Shown: positions 53,312 through 60,872 of the stretch, piece by piece | Position numbering within the stretch: the stretch's first letter is position 1 | Layout: each line of letters starts with the position of its first letter | From: Actinoplanes palleronii | Lineage (GTDB): Bacteria > Actinomycetota > Actinomycetes > Mycobacteriales > Micromonosporaceae | Assembly (NCBI RefSeq): GCF_016862315.1 | Contig: NZ_BOMS01000026.1 | Location: forward strand, 124,001-188,000 | Direction: 5' to 3' | Length of the DNA: 64,000 nucleotides | Notes under the pieces: model-generated | Databases searched by the model: none | What the model was told of the DNA's origin: nothing | What the model saw: only the letters and a program-made list of their open reading frames with translations | Translations under genes and position numbers: made by a program

Positions 53312-53959
53312 CTAGTCCCAGATTCCCTGGCCCCGCAGGTGTTTGACGAGGAGGTCGGCGCCGTCGGTGAAGTGCCGGGCCATCGTGGCGCGGGCGGCCT
53401 CCGGGTCGCCCGCGGCGAACGCGGCGAGCAGCGCCTCGTGCTCTACCCGCACGGCGTCGCGCCAGCCGGGGTCGGCGGCGTAGAACCGGGCCGGCGTGTA
53501 CCGCGTCGCCACGTGCAGGAACCAGCTCAGTTTGCGGGCCTGGGCCATCCGGTTGACGGTGCGGTGGAACGCGTACTCCAGTTGCTCGATCTCGTCGCTC
53601 TTCCGCGACCGGATCGCCCGCTGCAACGCCCGGTCGGCCAGAGCCAGCTCGTCCCGCTGGCCGGCCGTGATCCGCTCGGCGACCCGGGCCGCCAGCTCAC
53701 CGGCGATGTCACCCTGCAGCCGGAACAGGTCCACGACGTCCTGCTCGGACAGCGGGGCGACGACGTACCCCTTGCGCGGCTCCAGCTCGACCATGTCCTC
53801 GCCGCGCAGGGTCAGCAGCGCCTCGCGGACCGGGGTGATGCTGACACCGAGCTGCTCGGCGACCTCTTCCAGCCGGATCCGCGCGCCGGGCCGCAACTCA
53901 CCGGACATGATCCGGCCGCGCAACACGACGGCCACCTCTTCGGACAGTTGCGGCCGCAT
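53312..53959 (-). CDS. GntR-family regulator with FCD effector domain
   Basis: 215 residues. Winged helix: LEEVAEQLGVSITPVREALLTLRGEDMVELEPRKGYVVAPLS. The helical FCD domain follows, with ERITAGQRDELALADRALQR, EYAFHRTVNRMAQ and VEHEALLAAFAAGDPEAA. Such proteins repress catabolic genes until an acidic metabolite binds the metal-containing pocket. A 14-bp motif 11 bp upstream of its start is shared with the divergent dehydrogenase promoter, which implies control of those genes and of itself. A TAGCGT hexamer 6 nt before the ATG suggests a leaderless mRNA. Confidence 0.9.
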   Translation of the reverse strand: MRPQLSEEVAVVLRGRIMSGELRPGARIRLEEVAEQLGVSITPVREALLTLRGEDMVELEPRKGYVVAPLSEQDVVDLFRLQGDIAGELAARVAERITAGQRDELALADRALQRAIRSRKSDEIEQLEYAFHRTVNRMAQARKLSWFLHVATRYTPARFYAADPGWRDAVRVEHEALLAAFAAGDPEAARATMARHFTDGADLLVKHLRGQGIWD

Positions 53960-53969
53960 CGGGTCACGC

Positions 53970-53983
53970 TATCAAATATCAAA
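53970..53983. promoter_or_regulatory. Putative GntR/FCD operator, copy 2 (TATCAAATATCAAA)
   Basis: Identical to the motif at 51766-51779. It overlaps the presumed -10/-35 zone of the minus-strand GntR gene and lies 38 bp upstream of the plus-strand DUF2236 gene, so both could be controlled from it. Confidence 0.65.
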
Positions 53984-54021
53984 AGCCGCTCCGCTCGCCC
54001 GGCCCTGGAGATGATCGACTG

Positions 54022-54900
54022 ATGCCGCGCCGACGCTACGCACTGCGCGACCGGATCGCCGCCCTCGACCCGGAACGCGACCACCTGGAGATCTATCAGC
54101 TCTCCGCCGGGCGCGAGTTCCCCTGGGACTACACCCGCGCCTTGGAGTTCGCCCTGTTCCGCACGTACTGCGTACCGAGCATCTCGCGCCTGCTCGCCGC
54201 CACCGGCGAGTTCGAGAAGCGGCCGCAGCAGCGCTACGACGACACCGCGCTGCTGATGGCCGAGATCGCCGCGCACGGGTACGACTCGCCGCGCGGCCGG
54301 GAGGCGCTCAAGGTGGTCAACCGGGCGCACGGCCGCTTCGCGATCAGCAACGACGACATGCGGTACGTGTTGTCCACCTTCGTCCACGACCCGATCGACT
54401 GGCTCACCAAGTACGGCTGGCGACCGCCGCACGAGCACGAGCGGCTGGCCGCTTTCCACTACTACCGGGAGGTCGGACGGCGGATGGGGATCCGGGACAT
54501 TCCGGAAAGTTACTCGGCGTTCGCGGACTTCAAGCGATCGTACGAAAATGAGCACTTCGTGTTCTCCCCGACGAACCAGAAGATCGGCGAGTACACGGTG
54601 GGCCTGTTCGCCGCGTGGTTCCCGTCGTTCCTGCGCCCGTTGGTGCGGCTCGCGGTCCGCGGCATGCTCGACGAGCCGATGCTGCGCGCGTTCGGCTTCC
54701 GGCCCGCCCCACGCTGGGTCGGCGCGGCCGGCGACCTGGGGTTGCGCACCCGCGCGCTCGCCCTGCGCTTCTTCCCTCCTCGCCGCACCTCGGTCCTGGG
54801 CGTGTCACCGGGCAACCGCACCTATCCGGGCTATCCGGCCGGCTACCGCCCGTCGGACCTGGGCGCCCCTGCCCCGCCGGACGCCTCCACCTCCCGTTGA
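54022..54900 (+). CDS. DUF2236 / MpaB-like oxygenase (first of two)
   Basis: 292 residues. The DUF2236 pattern is clear: LRDRIAALDPERDHLEIYQL, EFPWDYTRALEFALFRTYCVPSI, RYDDTALLMAEIAAHGYDS, VNRAHGRFAISNDDMRYVLSTFVHDPIDW and a YGWRPPHEHE. The family includes the heme-dependent latex-clearing protein Lcp and the fungal MpaB oxygenase, which cleave double bonds of isoprenoids. It lacks a signal peptide, so it is probably cytosolic or membrane-attached. The long Pro-rich tail is unconserved. Divergent from the GntR gene and likely in its regulon. Confidence 0.85.
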   Translation: MPRRRYALRDRIAALDPERDHLEIYQLSAGREFPWDYTRALEFALFRTYCVPSISRLLAATGEFEKRPQQRYDDTALLMAEIAAHGYDSPRGREALKVVNRAHGRFAISNDDMRYVLSTFVHDPIDWLTKYGWRPPHEHERLAAFHYYREVGRRMGIRDIPESYSAFADFKRSYENEHFVFSPTNQKIGEYTVGLFAAWFPSFLRPLVRLAVRGMLDEPMLRAFGFRPAPRWVGAAGDLGLRTRALALRFFPPRRTSVLGVSPGNRTYPGYPAGYRPSDLGAPAPPDASTSR

Positions 54901-54996
54901 CCCCCACCTCGCCTCCCGCGCGCCGACTCCGCACCGCCGTCGCCGGCCGCCTGGTCACCCCGTGGTATCACCCGGCGCTCGGCCTGGCCCTGCACC

Positions 54997-55214
54997 GACC
55001 TGCACTGGCCGGTGGGGGCGCTCGCCGCCACCGGGTTCGCCGGCACCATCCTGCGCGACTGCTCGGCGTCGCCGACTCGGTGCTGAGCAAACACCTCAAG
55101 GTCCTGCAGGACGCCGGCTACGTCACGATGACCAAGCCCACCGGCCTGGGCCGGGTGAGGACCTGGGTCAGCCTGAGCCCGGCCGGCAAGCGCGCCTATG
55201 CCCAGCACGACGGA
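54997..55214 (+). pseudogene. Degenerate winged-helix (ArsR/MarR-like) regulator
   Basis: The 3' part (55059-55208) encodes LLGVADSVLSKHLKVLQDAG, then YVTMTKPTGLGRVRTWVSLSPAGKRAYAQH, a recognition helix and wing of a DNA-binding regulator. The preceding helix is in a different frame (DLHWPVGALAATGFAGTILRD, 54997-55058) and several residues are missing. There is no start codon, and the frame has no stop before running into the convergent acyl-CoA ligase gene. I read it as an inactivated regulator. 54901-54996 contains nothing I recognise. Confidence 0.65.
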
Positions 55215-57140
55215 TCACTCGGCGTAGAGGGCGCTGATCGCCTCCGCATACCGCTCCTGCACGATCCGGCGGCGCAACTTCAGCGTAGGAGTCAGCTCGC
55301 CGCTCTCCGGCGTCCACCCGGCCGGCAGGACCCGGAACCGCTTCACCTGTTCGGGACGGGACAACCTGCCGTTCGCCGCCTCCACCGCGGTGGCGATCTC
55401 GGCGATCAGCGCCGGGTGCTCGGCCAGGACCTCGAGCGACGCGCCCTCGAGTCCGTGCCGGGCGGCCCACAGCGGAACGGACTCCTCGTCCAGGACGATC
55501 AGCGCGGTCACATACGGCCGCCGGTCCCCGATCGCCACCGCCTGCGCGATCAGCGGATGCGCCCGCAACAGGTTCTCGATCTGCGCCGGCGCGATGTTCT
55601 TCCCACCGGAGCTGATGATCAGCTCCTTCTTCCGATCGGTGATGGTCAGGTACCCGTCGGCGTCCAGGGTGCCGACGTCACCGGTGGCCAGCCAGCCGTC
55701 GGCGTCGGTGACCGGTTCGATGCCACCGTCGGCACGCAGGTACCCGGCGCAGACCAGCGGGCCGCGTACCAGAATCTCCCCGTCCTCGGCGAGCCGCACC
55801 GCCATCCCCGGGTTGGCCCGACCGACCGTGCCGGTCCGGAAGTGATCAGGCGTGTTGATGGTGGCGGTGCCGGTGGTCTCGGTCATCCCCCAGACCTCGA
55901 GCACGTCGATCCCGATCCCGGCCAGATAGAGCAGCACCTCGACCGGGATCGGCGCGGCACCGCTGCCCGGCCAGAGCACGTTGTCCAGGCCGAGCCGGGC
56001 CCGCAACGGACGCAGCACCCTGGTGTCCACGACGTCGAGCCGGACGGCCAGCTCGGGCGGCACCGGCTGCTCGGCCCCGCGCAACTTGTACGCCTGGAGT
56101 GCCACCTCCCGCGCGGTCTCGACGGCCGCGCGCACCGCCGGGTCGGCCGCGGCGAGCTGGCCCTGGATGCTGGCGACCATCTTCTCCCAGATCCGCGGCA
56201 CCCCGAAGAACGACACCGGCCGGACGGCGGCCAGCCCGGCGAGCAGCTGGGTGGGGTCGGGACAGATGGTGACGTGCCCGGCCCGGTAGACCGCGTTGTA
56301 GATGCCCAGCATCCGCTCCGCGATGTGCGCGAGCGGCAGATAGGCCAGTGAGGGCGCGTGGTCCGGCGTCGGCACCGTCGCCTCCAGGACGACGGACTGG
56401 TAGATCACGTTGTGGTGGGTGAGCACCACGCCCTTCGGGTCGCCGGTGGTGCCGGACGTGTAGAGCAGGGTCACCGGCTGATCGGCCTGGATCTCCCGCC
56501 AGGTCTTCTCGAACGCCTCCGGGTCGGCCCGGTGTGCAGCCTCCCCCCGCTCCGCAACCTGCCGCAGGCTGACCAGCCGATCCTCACGACCCGGCGAATC
56601 CCCGGACCCGGCAGCCCGGGCCGGGGAAAGGCCGGCCGAGGCGAAACCGTCCGGAGGAAGGCCGCCCGAGGACGCGGACGAGACCGCGGACGCCACCGGG
56701 GCGACCAGCACCACGTGCCGGACCTGGGGCAGCAGCGGCAGCACCGAGCTCCACCGCTCCAGCTCCGCCTCCCCCTCCAGCACCAGGATCTCGGCACCGC
56801 TGTGCCGCGCCACGTACTCGAGCTGGGCCGGCGCAAGAGTGGCGTACACCGTGGACGGCACGGCGCCGAGGTGGGTGGCGGCCAGGTCGACCAGCCAGTG
56901 CTCCGGGCGGGCGCCCATCATGATCAGCATGCGGTCGCCGGCGCCGAGGCCGAGGTCGGCCAGCCCGCGGGACAACACGGCGACCTGGTCGCGCAGCGCC
57001 CGCCAGGTCAGCACGTCCGGCGAACCCAGGGTGCCGAGCGCGGGCAGGTCGCCGTACTCGGTGGCGTTGCGGTGCAGCAGAGCGGGAACGGTCAGCCCAC
57101 GGGCGGTGTCGGCGCACCGCTGGGCGAGGGAGGAGTCCAT
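55215..57140 (-). CDS. Long-chain fatty-acid-CoA ligase (FadD-like, AMP-forming)
   Basis: 641 residues from ATG 57138-57140, which has Shine-Dalgarno AGGGGG. ANL-superfamily motifs: LLYTSGTTGDPKGVVLTHHN (P-loop), VWGMTETTG, GWLATGDVGTLDADGYL, and DRKKELIISSGGKNIAPAQI. It activates a fatty or aryl acid for beta-oxidation. An extra low-complexity segment of about 40 residues (SSASSGGLPPDGF and following, near residue 155-190) interrupts the N-terminal domain. It begins 49 bp inside the second DUF2236 gene, so the pair is cotranscribed. It is convergent with the broken regulator. Confidence 0.93.
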   Translation of the reverse strand: MDSSLAQRCADTARGLTVPALLHRNATEYGDLPALGTLGSPDVLTWRALRDQVAVLSRGLADLGLGAGDRMLIMMGARPEHWLVDLAATHLGAVPSTVYATLAPAQLEYVARHSGAEILVLEGEAELERWSSVLPLLPQVRHVVLVAPVASAVSSASSGGLPPDGFASAGLSPARAAGSGDSPGREDRLVSLRQVAERGEAAHRADPEAFEKTWREIQADQPVTLLYTSGTTGDPKGVVLTHHNVIYQSVVLEATVPTPDHAPSLAYLPLAHIAERMLGIYNAVYRAGHVTICPDPTQLLAGLAAVRPVSFFGVPRIWEKMVASIQGQLAAADPAVRAAVETAREVALQAYKLRGAEQPVPPELAVRLDVVDTRVLRPLRARLGLDNVLWPGSGAAPIPVEVLLYLAGIGIDVLEVWGMTETTGTATINTPDHFRTGTVGRANPGMAVRLAEDGEILVRGPLVCAGYLRADGGIEPVTDADGWLATGDVGTLDADGYLTITDRKKELIISSGGKNIAPAQIENLLRAHPLIAQAVAIGDRRPYVTALIVLDEESVPLWAARHGLEGASLEVLAEHPALIAEIATAVEAANGRLSRPEQVKRFRVLPAGWTPESGELTPTLKLRRRIVQERYAEAISALYAE

Positions 57141-57937
57141 CGTGGTTGCCCCCTTCGAGCCAGTCGCTGGCGAAGATCTCTGAGGTAGTGGTCCTTCAGC
57201 GCGTGCCGCAGGACGAGTGGCACCCGCGGGTAGACTGCCGACGTGACGGACAGGCCGCGGTCGAGCCGCCGCTGCTGCCGCGCCGACCAGGTGTAGCCGT
57301 ACCCGGCCCGGATCGGCTCGGGCAGCAGGCCGACGGTGACGAACCGGTGGAACGGGATGCCGGGCCGCAGCACGGCCGGCATGGTGGCCGGCCGGAGCAG
57401 CGCCGACGCGATCTCCCGGGCCGGCGCGCCGACCCGGACGGTCTCGATCATGTGGGTCCAGTACCGCTGGAACGCGGCCCGATCGGCCGGCCAGGCGTCC
57501 GCGGGGCAGCCGATCGACGTGGCCAGCACGCTGTACTGCTGGTAGCAGGTGTCCAGCTCGGCGTCCGGTAACGGGCCGAAGACCCGCTGGTGGAGCAGGA
57601 CCGCGGTGTCGAACAGGGTGGCGTTCACCCACACCTGGAGGTCGGGGTCGTCGGCGCGGTAGCCGGGGCCGGTGACCCGGCGGTGCACGGCGGCGACGGC
57701 CCGGCTGATCGCCTCACCCTCGGCCCGGGTGCCGAACAGCACCCCGTAGACGTAGGTCATCGTGGTGCGCAGCCGGTCGAGCGGGCGCTCGGCGAAGTCA
57801 CTGTGGTCGTGGACGCCCCGGGCGACCTCCGGATGGGCGATCTGCAGCAGCGTGGCACGGCCGCCACCGGCGAGAAGCAGGCTCTCGGCGGCAACCCGCC
57901 GAATCACCGCCGCGTCGCCGAAGAGACCCTCGTCCAT
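57092..57937 (-). CDS. DUF2236 / MpaB-like oxygenase (second)
   Basis: 281 residues from ATG 57935-57937, chosen because a good promoter ends 6 nt before it (longer starts lie upstream of that promoter). Signatures: LLLAGGGRATLLQIAHPEVARGVHDHS (probable heme-iron His region), TMTYVYGVLFGT, VWVNATLFDTAVLLHQRVFG, and RFVTVGLLPE. It is only distantly similar to the one at 54.0 kb. As a presumed oxygenase cotranscribed with a fatty-acid-CoA ligase, it may produce the acid that the ligase activates. Confidence 0.88.
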   Translation of the reverse strand: MDEGLFGDAAVIRRVAAESLLLAGGGRATLLQIAHPEVARGVHDHSDFAERPLDRLRTTMTYVYGVLFGTRAEGEAISRAVAAVHRRVTGPGYRADDPDLQVWVNATLFDTAVLLHQRVFGPLPDAELDTCYQQYSVLATSIGCPADAWPADRAAFQRYWTHMIETVRVGAPAREIASALLRPATMPAVLRPGIPFHRFVTVGLLPEPIRAGYGYTWSARQQRRLDRGLSVTSAVYPRVPLVLRHALKDHYLRDLRQRLARRGQPRWTPPSPSGAPTPPVG

Positions 57938-57943
57938 GTCGGC

Positions 57944-57972
57944 ACAGTAAACCGCGGTTAACTTCCTGTGAA
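57944..57972 (-). promoter_or_regulatory. Promoter of the oxygenase-ligase operon (leaderless), with palindromic spacer
   Basis: On the minus strand -35 TTCACA (57967-57972) and -10 TACTGT (57944-57949) are 17 bp apart, and the ATG follows after 6 nt. The spacer contains a perfect palindrome AACCGCGGTT (57950-57959), a possible repressor site. Confidence 0.6.
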
Positions 57973-58010
57973 GAGCCACCGGCTCATCGCGCTGCTTTTC
58001 GGCGAAATCC

Positions 58011-58072
58011 GCGAATCTGAATTAACTTAAAACCAGGATATCCGGCTGCAGGCCACGAATCCGGATTAACTT
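58011..58072. promoter_or_regulatory. Two direct copies of a CGAATCNNNATTAACTT motif
   Basis: Copy 1 is GCGAATCTGAATTAACTT (58011-58028), and copy 2 is CGAATCCGGATTAACTT (58056-58072), ending on the TetR gene's stop codon. The core of copy 2 is the partial palindrome AATC-NN-GATT. A third copy lies in opposite orientation in front of the thiolase gene. They are upstream of the oxygenase-ligase promoter and probably bind the double-TetR protein. Confidence 0.6.
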
Positions 58073-59550
58073 CAGGCCATCAGTACGGCCACCATCAGGC
58101 GGACCAGATGCCGATCCATTCCGGTACGACGGTCGAAGCGCACCCACCCGCTCAGATCGGTCACGAGGTTCAGCGCCGCGTGCACGTGGACCCGCGCCTC
58201 CGGCACCGGCAGGCCGGGGCGGACCGTGGTCAGCAGGCGCACCCACTCCTCCACGTGCAGCCGCTGCACCTTGCGCAGCTCGTGCCGATCGATCTCGGGC
58301 AGGTTGTTGTTCTCCGCGAGGTAGACCGAGACCAGGTCGCTGCGCTCGAAGGTCAGCGTGACGTACGAATCAGCCATCATGTGCAGGGCCTGCGACGCGT
58401 CCGCCGCATCGGCCAGCGCGGCGGCGGTGGCCGCGGCGACCCGCTCGGAGGCCCGGTACAGCGCGGCGGCGAGCAGCTCGCCCTTGCCCGGGAAGTAGCG
58501 GTACACACTGGACGCGGTGATGCCCGCGGCCCGGCCGATCTCGTCGAGCCCGACCGCGTGGTACCCGTTCTGGTGGAACAGCCGGATCGCCTCGGCCAGG
58601 ACGATCTCGCGGCGGGAGCTCACCCGCACCGCACCGCGCTCCAGGCCGGGCCCCGCCGGGGACGGCGCCACCGGGGTGGGCGGATCGTCCCGCAGCACCG
58701 CGACCGCGATCCGGTGCAGCGCCACCTCGGCCCGGCCCTTGGTGATCGGGGTGCGATGCGTGGTGATGCTGCCGAACACGCTCAGCGCGGCCCGGGCCAG
58801 CGCCTCCGCGTCCGGGACGGTCAGCTCCTCCGGGCGGGCGGCCCGCAGCGGCACGACCAGCCGGCCGAAGAGCACGGCCAGGTCGGCACGGAACTCCGCG
58901 CGGTGTTCCGGCTCCAGATAACGCCACTCCCACTGGTAGAGACCGCCGCTGCGGCGGTGCTTCACGGCGAGCCGGGACAGCGTGAGCAGCAGCGCCTTGA
59001 GTGTCGTCCGCGGCTCGGCGCCGGGCGGCAGGTCGGTGGTGGACAGTGCCGCGGCGAGCAGGCCGCGGGTAGCCTCGACCAGGAGCGCGTACTTGTTCGG
59101 GAAGTGCCGGTAGACCGCGGGGCCGCTGATGCCCACCGTCGAGGCGATCTGTTCCAGGCTCACGCCGTGGTAGCCGTGCTCGCAGAACAGCTCGGCCGCG
59201 ACCTGCGCGATCCGCTCCCGCCGATCCTTCGGCCGCCTGCGCACCGACCCGACCGCCGACCCGGCCGCAGCACGACCGGACCGAGCAGCCGGCCCGGCCG
59301 CGACGCCAGGACCGGAGCGAACGGCCGGGCCGGTTGCCACGCCAGGACCGGAGCGAAGAGCCGGGCCGGTTGCCACGCCAGGACCGGAGCGAACGGCCGG
59401 GCCGGCCGCGAGGCCGGGGCCGGATGAGGCCGGCCGGGCGTCCGCCCGGGACCGGCTGGCGGGCGGGCCTGCCGCCCGCCCGGGCTTGACCGGCGGGTCC
59501 GCCGCCGCGTTGCTCAACACCCCGCCAGCGTACTCGCGATTTCGCCTCAT
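58072..59550 (-). CDS. Double-domain TetR-family regulator
   Basis: 492 residues (ATG 59548-59550; a GTG ten codons on is an alternative). Two complete TetR repeats are present. The first starts RIAQVAAELFCEHGYHGVSL, with recognition helix SGPAVYRHFPNKYALL. The second starts VLAEAIRLFHQNGYHAVGLD, with recognition helix TASSVYRYFPGKGELL. Each is followed by a helical ligand domain. Such tandem TetRs act as a covalent dimer. The first 110 residues are low-complexity Pro/Ala/Gly/Arg with 12-residue repeats. Placed between the thiolase and oxygenase operons, with motif copies on both sides, it is the likely regulator of both. Confidence 0.9.
   Translation of the reverse strand: MRRNREYAGGVLSNAAADPPVKPGRAAGPPASRSRADARPASSGPGLAAGPAVRSGPGVATGPALRSGPGVATGPAVRSGPGVAAGPAARSGRAAAGSAVGSVRRRPKDRRERIAQVAAELFCEHGYHGVSLEQIASTVGISGPAVYRHFPNKYALLVEATRGLLAAALSTTDLPPGAEPRTTLKALLLTLSRLAVKHRRSGGLYQWEWRYLEPEHRAEFRADLAVLFGRLVVPLRAARPEELTVPDAEALARAALSVFGSITTHRTPITKGRAEVALHRIAVAVLRDDPPTPVAPSPAGPGLERGAVRVSSRREIVLAEAIRLFHQNGYHAVGLDEIGRAAGITASSVYRYFPGKGELLAAALYRASERVAAATAAALADAADASQALHMMADSYVTLTFERSDLVSVYLAENNNLPEIDRHELRKVQRLHVEEWVRLLTTVRPGLPVPEARVHVHAALNLVTDLSGWVRFDRRTGMDRHLVRLMVAVLMA
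59269..59412 (-). repeat. 36-bp minisatellite in the 5' part of the TetR gene
   Basis: Four 36-bp units start at 59269, 59305, 59341 and 59377; the outer two are degenerate. They keep the frame and encode SGPGVATGPAVR-type dodecapeptides in the disordered N-terminus. Confidence 0.8.
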
Positions 59551-59566
59551 GTGGACTCGCAGATCC

Positions 59567-59597
59567 TTGACAGGAAGCGCAAACAGATGAATAAGTT
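59567..59597 (+). promoter_or_regulatory. Promoter of the thiolase-fadB operon
   Basis: A perfect -35 TTGACA (59567-59572) is followed after 18-19 bp by ATAAGT/TAAGTT (59591-59597). The -10 runs into the third copy of the AATC-NN-GATT motif, so a bound TetR protein would block RNA polymerase. Confidence 0.65.
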
Positions 59598-59610
59598 AAT
59601 CCTGATTCGC
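59593..59610 (-). promoter_or_regulatory. Third copy of the CGAATCNNGATTAACTT motif
   Basis: Read on the minus strand it is GCGAATCAGGATTAACTT, differing from copies 1 and 2 only at the two central positions and one flank. It overlaps the thiolase -10 and lies 31 bp before that gene's ATG, an arrangement typical of repression. Confidence 0.65.
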
Positions 59611-59640
59611 ATCTGACAACGACGATGGGGAGGCCCCGGA

Positions 59641-60855
59641 ATGGCCACCGAGGCGTACGTGTACGACGCCGTCCGCACCCCACGCGGACGCGGCAAACCG
59701 ACCGGGGCGCTGCACGGGGTGAAGCCGGTCTCGCTGCTCACCGGTCTGATCGCGGCCCTGCGCGAGCGCGCGCCGGGCCTGGACCCGGCGGACATCGAGG
59801 ACGTGGTGCTCGGCATCGTCTCGCCGCTCGGCGACCAGGGCTCGGATCTGGCGAAAGTCGCGGCCCTCGCCGCCGGACTGCCGGACACCGTGGCCGGGGT
59901 GCAACTCAACCGTTTCTGCGGCTCCGGCCTGGAAGCCGTGAACACCGCCGCGCAGAAGGTCCGCTCCGGCTGGGAGGACCTGGTGCTGGCCGGCGGCGTC
60001 GAGTCGATGTCCCGGGTGCCGATGGGCTCGGACGGCGGCGCCTGGGCGCTCGACCCGGAGACCAGCCTGGCCACCGACTTCGTCCCGCAGGGCATCAGCG
60101 CCGACCTGATCGCCACGATCAACAGGTACTCCCGCGCCGACGTGGACGGCTATGCCCTGCGCTCCCAGCAGCGCGCCGCGGCCGCCGCCGGTGACCGGAG
60201 GTTCGCCCGCTCGCTGATCCCGGTGCACGACCGCAACGGCCTGCTCGTCCTCGACCACGACGAGCACGTCCGCCCGGAGACCACGCTGGACGGGCTCGGT
60301 GCGCTGCCCGCCTCGTTCGCCCGGATCGGTGACCAGGCCGGCTTCGACGCGGTGGCGCTGCAGAAGTACCACTGGGTCGAGCGGATCGAGCACGTGCACA
60401 CGGCCGGCAACTCGTCCGGCATCGTGGACGGAGCGGCCCTGGTCCTGGTCGGCTCGGAGCGAGCCGGCGCCCGGGCCGGGCTCACGCCCCGGGCCCGGAT
60501 CGTGGCCGGGGCGGTCAGCGGATCCGACCCGACCATCATGCTCACCGGACCGGCCCCGGCCGCCCGCAAGGCCCTGGCCAAGGCCGGCCTGACCGTCGAC
60601 GACCTGGACCTGGTCGAGATGAACGAGGCGTTCGCCGCGGCAGTGTTGCACTTCATCGACGACCTCAAGGTCGACCCGGAGATCGTCAACGTGAACGGCG
60701 GCGCGATCGCGCTGGGCCACCCGCTCGGCGCGACCGGCGCCATCATCCTCGGCACCCTGATCGACGAGCTGGACCGCCGCGGCGGCCGGTACGGCCTGGC
60801 CACCCTCTGCATCGGCGGCGGCATGGGCATCGCCACCGTGATCGAGCGCCTCTAA
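59641..60855 (+). CDS. Acetyl-CoA acyltransferase (thiolase, FadA-like)
   Basis: 404 residues with Shine-Dalgarno GGGGAGG. The acyl-accepting Cys lies in [15 protein letters not shown] (near residue 98). [18 protein letters not shown] carries the catalytic His and [16 protein letters not shown] carries the second Cys region (here Cys in TLCIGGGMG). It cleaves 3-ketoacyl-CoA in the last step of beta-oxidation. The fadB-like gene follows 17 bp later, forming the classical fadA-fadB pair, here in thiolase-first order. Confidence 0.95.
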   Translation: MATEAYVYDAVRTPRGRGKPTGALHGVKPVSLLTGLIAALRERAPGLDPADIEDVVLGIVSPLGDQGSDLAKVAALAAGLPDTVAGVQLNRFCGSGLEAVNTAAQKVRSGWEDLVLAGGVESMSRVPMGSDGGAWALDPETSLATDFVPQGISADLIATINRYSRADVDGYALRSQQRAAAAAGDRRFARSLIPVHDRNGLLVLDHDEHVRPETTLDGLGALPASFARIGDQAGFDAVALQKYHWVERIEHVHTAGNSSGIVDGAALVLVGSERAGARAGLTPRARIVAGAVSGSDPTIMLTGPAPAARKALAKAGLTVDDLDLVEMNEAFAAAVLHFIDDLKVDPEIVNVNGGAIALGHPLGATGAIILGTLIDELDRRGGRYGLATLCIGGGMGIATVIERL

Positions 60856-60872
60856 CCACGACGGGAGATCCG

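Noticed and set aside
54615-56351. 578-codon plus-strand frame over the MpaB tail and the acyl-CoA ligase
   Set aside because: Only about 50 codons (55059-55208) look protein-like, and those were assigned to a broken regulator. The remainder is antisense to the ligase.
59269-59412. 36-bp repeats as a possible CRISPR
   Set aside because: The units are contiguous and coding. No spacer or cas gene is present.
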